Below, one piece after another: positions 21,990 to 35,430 of a stretch of 64,000 nucleotides of DNA (position 1 is the stretch's first letter; every line of letters begins with the position of its first letter). Source of the stretch: Xenoacremonium recifei (lineage: Eukaryota > Ascomycota > Sordariomycetes > Hypocreales > Nectriaceae); the NCBI GenBank assembly GCA_012184525.1, contig WOFQ01000001.1:1798001-1862000 (forward strand), in the 5' to 3' direction. Made by a program: the position numbers and the translations under genes. The notes under the pieces were generated by a model. The model was not told where the DNA came from, did no database searches, and saw nothing but the letters and a program-made list of their open reading frames with translations.

Positions 21990-24969
21990 GGTCGGGGTCA
22001 CAGGAAAAGACGTTCGGTAGGGGTTTCGGCATTGGAGTATGTGAGACAGAGGAGTATTGAGTATTAATACGCAGTAGACAAGTCGAAGGGAGGAGAGAGT
22101 TGTCGGAGCGTGTCGATCTGCAGTTTCGGGGCCGGAGGTCCGACGACACGGTGATGGGGAGAAGAGAGGAGCGTATGAAGCCAGGCCAAGGGAACTAGCA
22201 CTTAGGGCGGAGGAGCTTATGTATTGCAGGACGAAGGCGAGGTAAAGGCTCGTGGCGGGTCAGCAGAGACAGACAGTACTGATACTAGGGGCGTAAGGTT
22301 GGGTTGGTGGCGTGGAGATGCTGAACACGAGTGTTGCCCGCTCCGGAATAGGGTGAGATACAGTACTGGAATGGGTACAGACGGCGCAAAGAGGCTTAGG
22401 GAAGGCGAGATCCGGGTTAGCAAATACAAAAAATGTGTGAGGAGTTAAGAGAATAGAGTTGAGGCTGGGCGGAGGCAGCGGTACCCGAGAACATGAAGCC
22501 TTTCATGAATGCCAGTGCAGGGAAGGCGCCTTCTGGGGAAAATAGCAAGTACCTTCCATATGCTCTTGCCATGCCGAACACTGACGGCATAGGAAGCACC
22601 TGCTTCATTCTGAATCGCAATAACCTGCTGCGGAAGGAGGGACGCATGTGCTGGATCTGGAGGAGAACGTGGTTATCTCCATCATCCTCGGAACCTACAT
22701 CACCACCACCACCACCAAACACCATCTCCATCACCCACGACACTGCAAGACGAGGCGAACCAACGATGAAGGGTACCGCTGATGAGCAGTCAATCCCACA
22801 CGGGCCACCCTACCTTTCACCCGGAACACCGCTGCTGGCCGCATCTGAGTGTATCCGCCTCGAGTCCGTCGCCGACAAATCACAAGCTGGGCGAGACGCA
22901 ATACAGTACCCAGATGTCGACCTCGATCGGCAGAGCCCAAACTCTGTGCTCCGCTGTTCGATACTACCCCCGACAAAACTCGGGTTGTGGGCTTGGGGTA
23001 CGTATCTATCTTCCTGATCACGTAGACTTGACGGCGGCAGGATCATTATTATTGGTCTTACAAGCCGCAATTGAGACAAGACGACGCCAAACGCCTCCAC
23101 GCAATGCTCGAAACGGGCAGGAGGCAACTCGAAGTATGCAGTGGCTTGACTCACGAGCTTTGGCATTGCCCCCCTGGGTATGCGCATGTGGATATCGACG
23201 CCAGAAATGCTCATCGTGTTCTACGACAGCGCAATGCGACAACTCCACACAAGACGGGGATGTTCACGAACTTCCCCAGCTTTCCGATCCCAGCTCTGGA
23301 ACCAGGACCCGCCAGCCGTCTTCCGCTGTTACCGTGCCGCGACCGGGTCCATCATTCCAGTCCCTCGGGGCCAGACTATTTGTACGACGAGGCGTATTCC
23401 AAGCACGACGCCGCTGCATCTTCTGAATGCCCTCATTCCACGGGGCCAGCTCCTTCTCCCCGTCGCCAACCCTCGCACAGCTCCTCGGCCAACAACTCCT
23501 GACGACATGTTTTCCTCACGAGTGCTGCCTTGCTCTCGTCACTGACTGCCGTTAGTGCGCGTTTCCAATGCAGCTTGGGTGTCTTCGCTCCCAGATAGAG
23601 TTTACGGTGACGAGTCGGTCTCGCCCGGCTGGCCCAATCCGTCGTCGATAGTCGCAACCTTCTCGACCTCGCATCCTCTATGTACGGTTACGTCTTTTAT
23701 TGGGTGATGAGGTGTCGTACATCCTCTCCCTGAAGATCTCTGGATCCGTGGTAGTGTCCCAGTCCCTGGTTCGTGGCCCAGTACTTTCGGTGGTGGTGGA
23801 TAACTGAGATATAGGGAACCTGCTTCCTAACTCAACTTGCTTTAGTCGCCACGGCACTCCCGATATACGTATCAGATCCAGAACCCACCCTACAAGAGTC
23901 CAACATACCAATTGCCAGATCGCCGCCCAGGGTCGCTCAGCTAGAAGCTACTTGGCTACCCAGCTGGTTAGACTCGTTAGCTTCCACCCTTCCCCGGTCG
24001 ATCATCCGCTTCTGGGTCTCTTGTCATCACCATATCTTGTGTACTTCGCCACGGCAACGCTCAATAAGTATTCGTGGCGGCTGTCCCCCCCTACCCCATT
24101 GCGCGGCATGATCGAATTCTTCTACGGGCCGCCAACTTGTCAGTGGCGCCGGTGATCATAGATAGATATCGCCATCCCGCATGTCAGCCCCTCATCTCCC
24201 ATGGTCGCCCAAGACCCTTGCTCCAACCCTTCCCTGTCCGACACCACCTTAACCACCTTGATCAGTGTAATCAGCACTTCAGCATGGGGGTCCCTCACAC
24301 GGAATGACGGCATCGCTGTCACTGCCGCTCGGTTAGCAGATGCGCATGCGTTCATCACCTGCTATATTACTTCTAGTAGGCATAATCCCATGACTCAACC
24401 TCAGTCACTTTGCATGCAGCCTGGAAGATATAGCTAGCTATTCTGGTGTCCCCAATATCATTATATGGGAAATAGGGGAGATAGCTCCGGTTCACACACG
24501 ATGATAGAAACATTCTTATCTTGATAGGCGGCGCGCCCGAGTCCTCATATATACCGTCATCTCCTGCGGCCGATCCGTCATAGTCGTTACATACTCGTGA
24601 CATCTGTCCTTGCCCATCCATTCAGACCAGACGTCGATACCAAGTGGTACCGAACACACACCGAATTTGAAAGAATCCGCCCCTGAACGCCATGCAATGC
24701 TCTGTGGCATGTCCCCACCCTCAAAGTCGATCATGTAAACGCTGTTTGCTCAAACGCCAAATTGTGAAGCAGTCTTCCCGTGCCAAATTCTTGTGTCCGA
24801 CGTATGCCAATCTTTCATCACAGGTTTCATCGAGTTATATCGTTGGTACTTCATACCGATTGCGTACCATCCCACACGTCTCCGTTTCTTCTGGAACTTC
24901 TGGAAGTTCTGTCAACGAAGGCGAATCTCATCTAGCCACCTGCCTCTCCCAACACGTACGTCATCTCCT
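21990..24969. other. 3.0-kb interval without recognisable genes
   Basis: Lies between the start of the seven-helix gene and the 3' end of the RING gene. Overlapping frames at 22493-23017, 22782-23426 and 23071-23502 (+) and 22417-22743 (-) are low-complexity, overlap each other and lack domains. A short CAC triplet run is present near 22690. No RNA gene or mobile element was recognised. Confidence 0.45.
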
Positions 24970-26563
24970 TCAGCACTCACGCTGCTCGGCCGATTGAGCA
25001 CGTGTGCGGATCCGGAATCTCTCCCTGAGCCGCTCAGCGACCCGGGCTCTCTGGCCACGCATTTCGCTCTCCGTGGCCTGCTGCTCAGCGGCATTGGTTT
25101 CGGCGCGCATCTGCCTAAGAGCTTCCATCTGCTCCTCCCGCGTGGCCTGTCGCAGGCGATTGACGTCGAAGAGGCGCGAGAGGCGGTTGCGGTGTGAGAC
25201 GTGTGTGCCGTCGGCTTCATATCCCTCAAGCACCAGGGGTGGAGGTAGTGGGTTTTCGCCTCCGCTAGTATTGTCCTCTGTTGTATCAGCATGTTCGGGG
25301 CGAAGATCAAAACGACTGCGCATGCGATGATCAGCAACTAGCCACGAGCTGAGCATGTTCAGGGCTTCAACTTACCAGAGTGGACACGTGCCGGACACGT
25401 TGATCAGCCACGGGTCGATACAAGCGGGGTGGAACTGATGTCTACAAGGAAGCACGCGGACATCCTCGCCAACCTTGAAGTCTTCAGTGCAGATAGAACA
25501 TCCCAGATGATCTTCCACTGGCGCCTCCGCTCCATCAACTCCGGTGCCCGTCTGCGAAGTTTGAGTGGGTGCTGATGTGCCGTCGTGTTCTGTAGCAACA
25601 GCAGCGGCCGTTGCATCGACTTCGTCCGGCCGCCGTTGCTCGCTAAGCATCGAGACGGATCGTTGCGTCGCGACGTCGCGGCCGTCTGTAGTGGCTGTCT
25701 CAAGCTCCAATTCTGGATCCGGTTTTCCCGGCGTCTGGTTGCCAAATTTGACAATTGGTATCGTGTCAAGCACAGCTCTCGCGATGCCCTTTGCGCGACT
25801 CTGGCGAGGTCGGTCGCCAAGGGCACGTCGCGGTCCATATCTTTCGGGATAGCGGTGGGCGCGGACAGCACCAGTAGCGATGATGATCAGAAACAGCAGC
25901 GTTATGAGACCGGTAATACTATATAGGACGCTCATGGCTACTGCGGAGTTATGACTGGTGGACTTTGTATCCGAGCCCGAGTCACTAGACGTGGTGTTGC
26001 CCGAGATTGACACCCGAACGACGGACTCTCCGGAAGCGGTGCCATTGAGGTAGCTGAGCGCTTTCGAGGCCTCGGCGGCGTCGGCCATGGAGAGAATACT
26101 CGTGTAAGAGAGATTGCTGCCATAGCTGAGGGAGCACCAATTGCTACTGGTCGAATACAATACTATCGCCTTGGGCTTGACGTCCATGAGCTCGTTTAAC
26201 ATCTTATCAGGCTGGATGAAACCAGTGTCTTCGTCGCAGGACAAGTAGGCAACGTCGGTTGGGTCGGTTATTTTATTGTAGTTGGACGAGTCGGCTGCGA
26301 TCATATATCCGTCGATTTTGACGATCTAGAGAATTGCATTAGATGATTATCTCGCCGCGATCAATATCGTGTGGAAGTAACCATACTGAAAGCGCCGTTT
26401 CCGATCCATTCAGGCCGAGATTCCCAGTCAACGGTATCACGGTGTACTGCAGCGGCGACCAACTGCCCTTAGTCGTCGAGAGTGTAAGTTGCAACGGGTT
26501 ATCGGCCGCCCATTGAGGGACGTCCTTCTCCGCGGAGGTGGTGACATCGTAGGTTTGGGCCAT
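24970..26563 (-). CDS. PA-TM-RING type E3 ubiquitin ligase
   Basis: Three exons (26563-26387, 26325-25376, 25315-24970) encode 490 residues. The order is a lumenal region of about 180 residues with a protease-associated-like part (PKAIVLYSTSSNWCSLSYG near 110) and NxS/T sites, one transmembrane helix at about 190-213 (YSITGLITLLFLIIIATGAV), then a cytosolic part with a RING-H2 domain at about 335-378. The RING reads CSICTEDF, VLPCRHQFHPACIDPWL and CPLCRF, with the last zinc ligand supplied across the second intron. Such proteins ubiquitinate membrane cargo in endosomes, vacuole or Golgi; the substrate is unknown. The C-terminus is Arg/Glu-rich and probably helical. The first in-frame ATG (26563) leaves no signal peptide, which is odd for this architecture; hydrophobic stretches lie just upstream in other frames. 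Confidence 0.85.
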
Positions 26564-29119
26564 GACAGGAGTTGACGCCGGCCCACGCGAGGACCACAAG
26601 GAGTGGCGCAACCTTGCCTGTATTCGCTCGGGGCCGTATCGAACTCGCGATTGCCGCTACCAGCGAGCAGCAAGAGGACGAGGGCGATAATATCGTGATG
26701 TCCGGTAGTCGCAGATGGGTGAGGTTGATGGTGGAGGAGAAAAGTGGAAACGGACAGTCGGGGAGTTTTAAGGCGAGACGATAACGGGAACCGACTTAGG
26801 AATGTTCCAAAGCGAAACAGGGCGGGGTTCTGGAGGAGAGCGATCGAAGAGTTACATCTCTCAGGACGGCGGAGGGTGAAGCATCAGCAGCGCAATCCCG
26901 AGGATTGCTGCTGTGACTGGCGCGGAGCAGTCGGATGAGGCGAGATAGGGAGATAGATGGGGAGAGGATGCGGGAGGGAAAAGGTGAAGGTGTGTGATGG
27001 AGTAGTGCTGATGCTGCTGGCGACCGAATGGCAGGTGGTGAGTGGACAAAGGGACGGAAGCCGCGGCCGACGAAACGCGAGCGATTACTTCGCCGGCGAT
27101 AAGCAATCCTGATTAGAGGCATTCTCAGCGCTGGAAGTGCTTTAGAGGGCAATTAAGATTCAATCTATCGGTGCTGAGCCAAGGTCTGGGCAATGCGCCG
27201 CAGCCAATGAGGGCATCAAGCTGGAGACGGAGATGCTGGGGGAGGTCAACAATTAAGCTTACTTTGCTCCAGGCGGTCCGTACGTTCCACTTGGTGCACT
27301 AACAGAGTGCGTGCTGAAGATCATACCACATTGTTAGTGATTCCACTTCTCGACTCGCCTGGAATGCATGGTATTATAATATCAGCACCTACCTTGATGC
27401 TCGTAGACTAAGGTGTTTAATATAGATTTGGTGTTTCCTCTGGTACTTTCCGTCAGTTTATTAAAGTTTCCTTTCTTCGCAACGGACTTCAAGGGTCCAG
27501 TGTGGCTTGACAATCCACGAGGCAGTATTTCCTATTCCGAACTTATACATTGCTCCAGACCCTACCTACCCACATGAATGAATGAATCGACCTTAAGTTC
27601 ATGCTCTCGGGAGAGCGAAATTGAGTATGAATGGTGTAGTCGACGTCTATTACCTTTTATCTGGTTTGCAGAGACTTCTTTGACGCCAGATTGATTGCGG
27701 TTTCATCCAAGTCATGATCATCAACATTGGGGAGCGCAACAAACAAAGCCGCATTTCATTGTTAGATATTGAATTCCTACATTTCATGCCCTAAACCTTC
27801 TCGATCAAGGCCCTTCAAATTGCGGGAAGATAAAAGGAGGTCTAAAAAACCCAAAAGAATGAAGACCACAGGTACGTTGACTGGATATGGCCGAGTCGTG
27901 TTGTTACCAGACCATCATCTGTCAACCTACCCGGGAGTCTTTCGCTGCGAATTCGAGTCTGGTATCAGAACTGCAAGTTGCTTTGTACAAGATCTACGCA
28001 AGCTGTACGAACACGAAGAGCACATGACGAGAGTCTCAACTCGAAACGTCATATCCTGTAATGTGGTCGATGTGCGGGTTGAGTACCGTGACCTGGAAAG
28101 CATGTCCGTCCACCCGAGCCATTGAGCATCCGATGTGACAGCATCTTTCTCAGCCACGATTCTCCCGCGGTGCTTACCCTGTAGCTTTTGACAGAAGGCA
28201 GATAAACTCGGATGACTTCAGAACCGTTTACGACTCGTTGGGCCTGAGAGGGGCCCCAATGGGCGTCTCCGTTCCGCCCGTTTCCGAATAACTCAACGCT
28301 TTCAGCTTTGATCTTCGGCTTAATAAAAGAGCACAACAGCTATACCGCGCAAGACTCACATCCGGGCCTCAGAACCGACTCCAAGCCTCGGCAACACAGC
28401 GCAGCAGCCGGAAGTTCGCGGACCTTTGCTCCGTGCCATTCACCGTCTCTCACAAGTGGCCCGGCCCCCTTCGGTGTGCAGGCTCCGCAGGGGGCGCGAC
28501 GAGAAACCTCACAAAATGGCCGTAAAGACGTCTCTTTGGCCTCAGAAAACTCGCAGAAATTCGCAGACAACGCCACCAGCACGGCATCGTTCGCTCTCGC
28601 GGTGCAGCGGTTCTCTGATGTTGAATTAAGGTTCCTGGGGGTCTCCTCACTCCCGTGAAGCCACTGCTGCAAAATCACGGATTGGGAACTGCCCAGACGA
28701 AGTACCTTACCCAGTCTGGAAAAAGATGCAGGGAACGGTCCATGCTGGGCGAGTTGCACAGACAAGCGAGGACAGGAGGGCGTGTAACGGGGAAAGGATC
28801 TGAGACTGGGATTACGAGAAGCGCATTCTGGCAAGCATGGGAGTTTCTTCTCTACTTTTCTTCAACTCTGGCTGGCTTTCTGACGATAAGTTGAGCTGCG
28901 TTTTGAGGAGGCACCTGTTAGCGAGAACCGCGGCGCGTGGCGGTGATGCGCCCCCGACAGCGGGATCCTGCAACAGGTTTACGCAGGATTAGGGGGCCCT
29001 TGGCCTCTGATCCCTTGCCTGCTGGTCTGACCGTTCGTTTTGCACCTCCTGAAGAACCTGTTCATGTCGCAGCCTATGGCGGCCATACACATCATCATTC
29101 GGGTTTCTCGTCTTACAGC
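26564..29119. other. 2.6-kb interval without recognisable genes
   Basis: Begins with the 5' flank of the RING gene and ends at the stop of tubulin cofactor B. Frames at 26796-27152 (-), 27769-28125 (+) and 28340-28834 (-) show no domains. The part around 27240-27840 is AT-rich. No RNA gene was recognised. Confidence 0.45.
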
Positions 29120-30184
29120 CTAAATCTCCTCCATGTCCTCCAGGTCATCCAGCACGGGGTAGTCCCCGACCTCAACGCGCTCAGGACGGACAAACACCCC
29201 ATGCTTCAACGGCGATGGTTCCCCCCAATACCGAACCCCGTTGATGCTGCCATCATTCTTGCCGACGGGCTCGTCGAGGTGAATCCCCACCCAGCTTCCT
29301 ATACCGCCGGGAATCTCCTTGACCTCGCCTACGTACTTGACGATCCCCCGCCTCGTGTCCTCGCCGCCGACCCGGCATCGCTTACCTACTGCGATGCCGC
29401 GCTGCGCGACCTCCTGCTCAAGCGCCGTCAGCTTGGCCTGCTCATGGCTGGGAGCGTTCGGGTCGAAGCGGCCGAGCTGCGCAGCTTTCTTCCACGCCAG
29501 CACAGAGTCGGTCTTCTTCTCATACTCCTCCTCCGGCATGACATACTTGTCGACGCCGGAGGTGTCGTTGTAGTTTGGCCGAGCGGCTGCGGGACGTGTG
29601 TCAGTCACCTGCAAGGTAAATCCCTGTCAGCCCTATCTTGAACTATTTCACCTCTTTGCCCGGCAGTGGCAATGGCACGATGCGTAGAAGACAGCATCGA
29701 CGGCGAACAGCGCGTCGAAGTTCGTCGGCATCCGACGTAGATAGGGCGCTCCCGATGCGCCTTGCCCCCGATTTTACCAAAAAAGAAATATATATCAAAA
29801 TCTGGGCGGGAGGCACGGGGCTTGGGCGAGAAATTTTCGTGCCGCCTTTGCGTCTCCTCCTACCAAAAACGAACACCCCCTCCCTCAGGCGCGCCTCATG
29901 CCGGGCAAGGAAGGATTTGGTCGAGTGAAAAATCTGCTCCGACTTACATGCAGCTCCGCATATGGGACCAAGGGGAAACTCGATAGGTGGGTGCTGTCCT
30001 CGTTAGCCGCCTCAATAGAGATGGTTTCCGATGCAGCCTTCTTGAGGGCGAGCCTCTGCGCCGAGGGAGGAATGCCGGTGACCGTCTCGAGTTTGGTTTT
30101 GAGCTGGCTGATGGACCATGATGGTGTAATGCGACGTTCTGATTGCGAGTAGTCCGAGATGACGAGGAGCGGGACGTCGGCCAT
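29120..30184 (-). CDS. TBCB: Tubulin-folding cofactor B (CAP-Gly)
   Basis: Two exons (30184-29948 and 29608-29120) give 241 residues, the normal size for cofactor B (Alf1 in budding yeast, Alp11 in fission yeast). Residues 1-79 form the ubiquitin-like domain (DVPLLVISDYSQSERRI, SISQLKTKLETVTGIPPSAQ). The middle YVMPEEEYEKKTDSVLAWKK is a conserved linker. The CAP-Gly domain near residues 155-225 shows GKRCRVG, GIVKYVGEV and GSWVGIHLDEPVGKNDGS. The protein ends in DLEDMEEI, the acidic C-terminal EEI-type tail that CAP-Gly domains recognise. It binds alpha-tubulin in the cytosol with cofactor E. The intron is 339 nt, several times longer than its neighbours, and includes an A/T-rich run. The junction HV falls in the expected place of the family. 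Confidence 0.92.
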
Positions 30185-33100
30185 GACGGGCGGCAGACTG
30201 GCAGAGGGCTGAGGATGCTAGTCCTGGCTAGTCGGGCTCGAGATGTGCTGATTTGGAGGTCTGGAGGTTCTGGCGGTCAAGAGGTTCGGGTTTCCTTCTG
30301 GCTCTCTGTGCCTTGCTTCTTGTTGGAGCGGCGGGCAAGGACGGGAGGGGTCCGCGACTCTCGGCCTGAGAGGAGAGCCACACAAAGCCGCAGCCTGAGC
30401 CTGAGCCTGGAGCTGGCAATGGATTGAGCTTGGCTGAGAGTGGGAACTGGTTAGGTGGATTTCCAGTGCGGAGGTGGAGTCGCTGCTGAGGATGTATGCA
30501 GAGCCTTGACTCTCGTGCAAGACGAACGTTTGATTTTCCAGGAAATGAGCTGTGATCACGCGTTCGCTGATGCTCAGCCGGGCAATTTCCCTGGGGACCG
30601 TTGGCTGCGGCGTCTGGTAGGTCAATATTAATACGGCGTGCAGGGGAGAGGATGTTGTCGTTGATGAGAGTGGAGGAAAGAAATTGGGTTTGTGTGAATT
30701 TCCAGGCTCCATGATAGCAATGGCTGCTGCCTCGCCAATCAGGTATGTAAGCAGCGCCAGAAACCGTTGCAAGTGGGGGAATGCTCTGTAAGAAACGGCG
30801 GCTCCAGCGACGGAGCTACCCCGACCACTAACACTACCTAACCAACCCTCTTTCAACGGACGGAGGCTGTCGAGACTCAACACCTACCATCCAACTTCCT
30901 ACCAGGGACCTTCTCGGGACTGACGAGCCAGACGCTAGCCGCGTTATCAGCCGCATGCTCGACGTCGCCGTTACTGCCTGCCTGTCAGGACTCTGGATCA
31001 CAAATCTAGACTCAATGGCGTCTCCACGAGATGGAGATGCGAAGGCACGATGACGGGCGAGCGATGCAATCCTTGATGGTTCCTCAGCATCTACGTGCAA
31101 CCGCCACCCCCCTCCCGCTATCCACCGGAGAAGCACGACTTTGACTGCTGCCCGCACGATGCGAGATGGCATCGCACAGGCTCGACGAGACCAGGTCTCC
31201 CTGTCACGGACCCCCAGACGCTCTCGGACGCGGAGATTGTCATCATGACCTTGTGATCGATCGGGATCTGGAGACAAGCGGGCCAGCGAGCGACGACTGA
31301 GTGACTGACGGACATGAGCCTACCGCGATGCCTGCGCAATGCCTGGAAACAGCTCACCCTCGAGTCTCAGCGCGGCTCTCCCACCCCAGACGCACGCCGT
31401 CCAGAGCTCCAGACCGGCCCGGTCAGGAACAGCACCGGCGATTGGTCCGGGGACGGCGTTTGTCGGTGTCGTGTCGCGGACTGCCGCGGACTCGTGAGTT
31501 ACCTGACCCGTCCATCTGGAAACACGGAAGCGGACAGCATGTACGTATTTGCGCACGTACATGGCCCTTTCTGTGCTGTATCAATGGATTTCGCGCATGA
31601 CATGCTGTCCCCGGCTGGTCCCTTGGCCCACACTCAGTGATCCCGTCGTGGCCCGTCTGGGACCGCCGAGCCTTGCCAGAGTTACAATGCAACGAGTGAG
31701 TGCTGGATCCCGGCGGCTCACGGCATCGGGAATAAAGGAAACGTGGTCCTGCGGTAGAACACTTGCTGCCGCCCTGGTCGTGCTGTGCCCCGGTCTGCCA
31801 CTCTTCTAAGTGCGTTCGTTCTGGTATACCGGCTCCGGCTCCGGGTTGAGAAGATCTCATCCGTGCTCCTTACGTAGCATATGCTGCTTCCGGGAGTTGC
31901 AGGGGCCGAAGATGGCTCAGAACGGCTACTGATTGCTTTGAGGGTTTTAGAAGAGAAATGGATCCTTAAGTCGAGTGAAACTTCCAGCCAGACGTAGCAG
32001 GTCGCCGAATCCCGAACAGAGGGATAGTATCTAAAGCTGGCTGAGGCGTGCCAGAGTAACACGTCAAGATACTGTACCTATGAGGCAACAAGAATCTAAG
32101 GTGGCTACCGTTTGAGGAGCGGTTAGAGTCTGCGGCAGAGCGGCCTATTGGAGCTGCCAGAAAGGTAAGGCTGGCCGTGCGGCCGTGCAAACGGATGGGG
32201 GTAACGGGATGAAACTGTCGTTTGGATCGTGTTCGTGCAGATTCGTGACAAGTCATAAACCTCCCACCCTTAGCTGCGCCACCAACCACGTTTCGCGGGT
32301 GCGATTCTTTTGGGAAATTCTTGTCCTGCAAAGAACGCCCATCCTGGGTAAAGTTGATTGCTTCATCTACAGCCACCGGCCGGTCCGGCGCAGGTTTGTG
32401 TTATTCCACGGTCCGCCGTACAAGGGGTCGTGGCAGTCAGGGCTCGAGACAGAGAAGTCAAGCAGTCAGACTCGGAGTTGAACGAGTCCAATGACAGCGA
32501 ATGTGAAGTGGCAGTGGTGTGACGAGGGCCCTTGGAGGCCCCGTCTTGCTGCAAAGAAGCAATACTCCATACGTAGTACCCAGCATGCCGTTTGTCCTGT
32601 GGAGGGCTGTACAAATTTGTCACGTAGCTTGGGTTTGATGCGTCGAGACTTCGCGCCTGAATTCTAGGAGTTTCCTCGCCTCCCTCGTGTCCAGGTCTAA
32701 CCAAGACCAAGCATCAGTCTTGCTACCCGAGAGGAAGCACAAGCCTCGATGGATGGGCGTCGAAATGCGTTGCTATGCCTAAAGACGCTCACCGCCACGT
32801 TGGGTATGAGCTGCTGGCTCTGTGTCACTCTCGAACTGGCTGCTATGATGGGCGCAGCGCCATGCAGAGATCCGCCGCTCTGGTCTTGTCAGAGCCGAGA
32901 ACGTGGAGCTGCGGGATGATCGGTGAGAAGGGCGAAGCAAGTTTGCTGCGCGCTGCTGCTGGCAGAAGAGGTTTCCAAGACTTGTCTCAACGTCTATTGA
33001 CTGGTATCTCGAGGTTCAGAGGGGTGTCCCTAGAAGTTAGAAGCGCGCGATCGAGGCCTCTCCGTCTTGTACATCCTCGACCATCAGGCCCTTGTCAGTA

Positions 33101-34095
33101 TTCTCCGGCGTTTGGCCCTCGTGCCTTGTCCGCCCTCGGGTCCCCACACGCCTGATGCCGTCAAACAGAGACAATGGCAGGGAGACCCGAACCCTGACAT
33201 CGACTTTGCATCTCCTGCGTTGGCAGATCGGCTCATGACGTCGCTTCATCTGGTTATGCGGTGCGAGCCTGCGGGAACCCTCTCCTCTGCTGACGAGGTC
33301 GTGAGGCACTTCCGGACATGGGTCGTTGGCAGGCAGGGTGCATGGCCAGCAAAGCAAAGCATTCCTCGGACGGAGAGGCGAGTGTAAGATGTTGCAAACC
33401 GTGGGAGATGCTCCATAGTTGTGGATGTGCTAGCGTTTGCCAGGCGGCGGCTCCCCAACGATGAGCCTTCAGCTTGATCGACCACCAACCACGATCCGCA
33501 AAGATTCCCTCTGCTGGTCTGCGCCAGCCTCCTTCTCGCTCAACACAGGTCTAGGCCCACTGATAGGTTAGCAGAATGGCTGAGGAACCAACATGCCAAT
33601 TCCGTACATACACCAGAGCTCACTTGACCCACGATTCGGAGCTTTGGATGTGGATGGTTCATTGAGACTGTGGGGCACATTGTGAAGGTATTCACACCCA
33701 ATCCCCGTCCCCAGCCGTTGATGCCCCGTTTCCTGAAACTGACCTATTGGTGCGCAATCAACTAGCTGGCGGTGGAAGCCCTAGACAAAAGGAGTCAGTA
33801 TCCAAGGCATGAATAATTGTGAACTATTCCACAGTGAGCCAACTCGCAACGGCGAAGTCTTGGGTGATGCAGCCATTTTGCCTTGCTCGGGTACCTATAT
33901 GCCAAACAGTCCAGAGTGTCAATCAGCTAGCTGGCCAAGCTGGCTCACGTCAAAAACCGATATGACCAACTCGCCAAATGTGAAAATCCATGTTGGAAGA
34001 TTGGCGGTAACATACATAGACGTAGAGCATGATACCGATGATGAACTTAACCAATTCAGTCAAGCGGACAATATTAGGCGCCCCAACTTGCAGGC

Positions 34096-34104
34096 TACTC
34101 CGTA
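34096..34104. repeat. TACTCCGTA motif copy
   Basis: One copy of a short motif (TACTCCGTA, reverse complement TACGGAGTA) that recurs through the window, for example at 15392, 34969, 35732 and 54811. It is too short to call a transposon. Confidence 0.5.
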
Positions 34105-35415
34105 GCTGTCGTCTCCGCGTTGTGCCCTGGTCCCTGGCCGCAGATCCAGCTAGCTCTCCAGCCCGCCTCATTCATTCTGTAGCGGAGGATCTCTACCAGG
34201 TGACTCGTGCCTTGGCTGAATGAGGGAAGAGAGAGACGCAAAGCGAGAAAATACTTCCAAGGCGGTGGAGGTCTTTGTGGCGGTGACGATGCAACCCGCC
34301 TTACGGATTAGTCCGGACAGGTTCATGGTCGATAGAGCCTGTGAAGTATAGGCTGGTGGATCTAGTGTCGTCGGTTGCTGTCTGGTTACAACGTGGCGTT
34401 TTAAGGGCCCAGCGATGGGAACGAGGCTCATGAGATGCCTGTCGAAGCGAGGGCCCAGCCAAGCTGAAGTCCAGGACTTTGCCATCGATGACAAGTGTCA
34501 ATGCTGCTGTGAAACAGTCTGAAGCTGCAAGCCGTCCTAACACAACACAAGGATCAGGACAGAAGCATAGCCGACCAACCGACCGGCCGACCGTCAGAAC
34601 GGAATTTTTAACGCGACCACGATCTGACTGCGGGTGATGTGGCTTGAAGGACGAGGCGCGTGGAGTTGCGGGCTTGCACTTGTTGGTGTTGGCGACGGAG
34701 ACGGAGGTGTTGGGCTGCTGGGTCGATCATGGTTCATCTTTGACGAACAGTTGAAGTCCGGCACCCTAGGGGACTAACCCCCCTGTCCTGGCATGTGCCT
34801 CTGTGCACACCATCAGCATAGCTCCTCTCTGGACCGAACAGGAGGAAAAGCAAGGTCTACACACGACCATCAGCTGGAGCTTTCGGTGCTTTTTGGCCGA
34901 GTTTTTTTCTTCTTTCCTCACTGGATTTGCTTCTTTCAGGACTCCATCTTGTCTCGAGTTGCAGGTAATACTCCGTACTTGACCGCCAGTTCAACCAGCA
35001 GAGTCAAGGGTGTGCCCGGCACCTAGGAGGGGTGTGAGGCGAGAGAACGAGAAGAGATTCGCACCGGGCATCGCTGGACTTCATCGAGATGGGTATGGTT
35101 TCAATCAGGTTCGCAATTGCCTCGCTGGGCCTCAGTGAAATTTTGTGTCAGGCTTCGAGGCCGACGGATGTGATCGAGGATGACGGGTAACAGCATCCAT
35201 TGTCAAACGAAGCGCTCGGCTCGGGCCTTTTCTGTTGGCTCAACGGTGACGTCCTGCCAACCTCATCCGCGCTCAGGGCAGCACGTTGGGCTCGCCTTAA
35301 ACCGCGAATAGTAAAGTCATCTTTCGGGCTCGACACGAGGGTTTCTAATTTGGAGTTCCATGTGCGTGACAAGCAATAAGGTACGGAGTCGGTAAAGGTT
35401 GGAGGTGACGCCCAG

Positions 35416-35430
35416 TACCTAGGTACCTAG
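35416..35430. repeat. TACCTAGGTACCTAG palindromic motif
   Basis: Contains the perfect palindrome CTAGGTACCTAG at 35419-35430. A related TACCTAGGTA occurs at 57053-57062, downstream of SNT1. Confidence 0.5.

Noticed and set aside
22493..23502. Three overlapping plus-strand frames of 140-210 residues
   Set aside because: They overlap each other in different frames, have compositions typical of random GC-rich DNA and show no domains.
28340..28834. 164-residue minus-strand frame
   Set aside because: Arg/Ser/Cys-rich with no motif; plus-strand frames overlap it. Judged chance.
30218..30883. 221-residue minus-strand frame upstream of tubulin cofactor B
   Set aside because: Part of it (LENQTFVLHESQGSAYILSS) looks protein-like, but the rest is low-complexity, no domain or splice structure is evident and it fills the cofactor B promoter. 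Kept out for lack of support.
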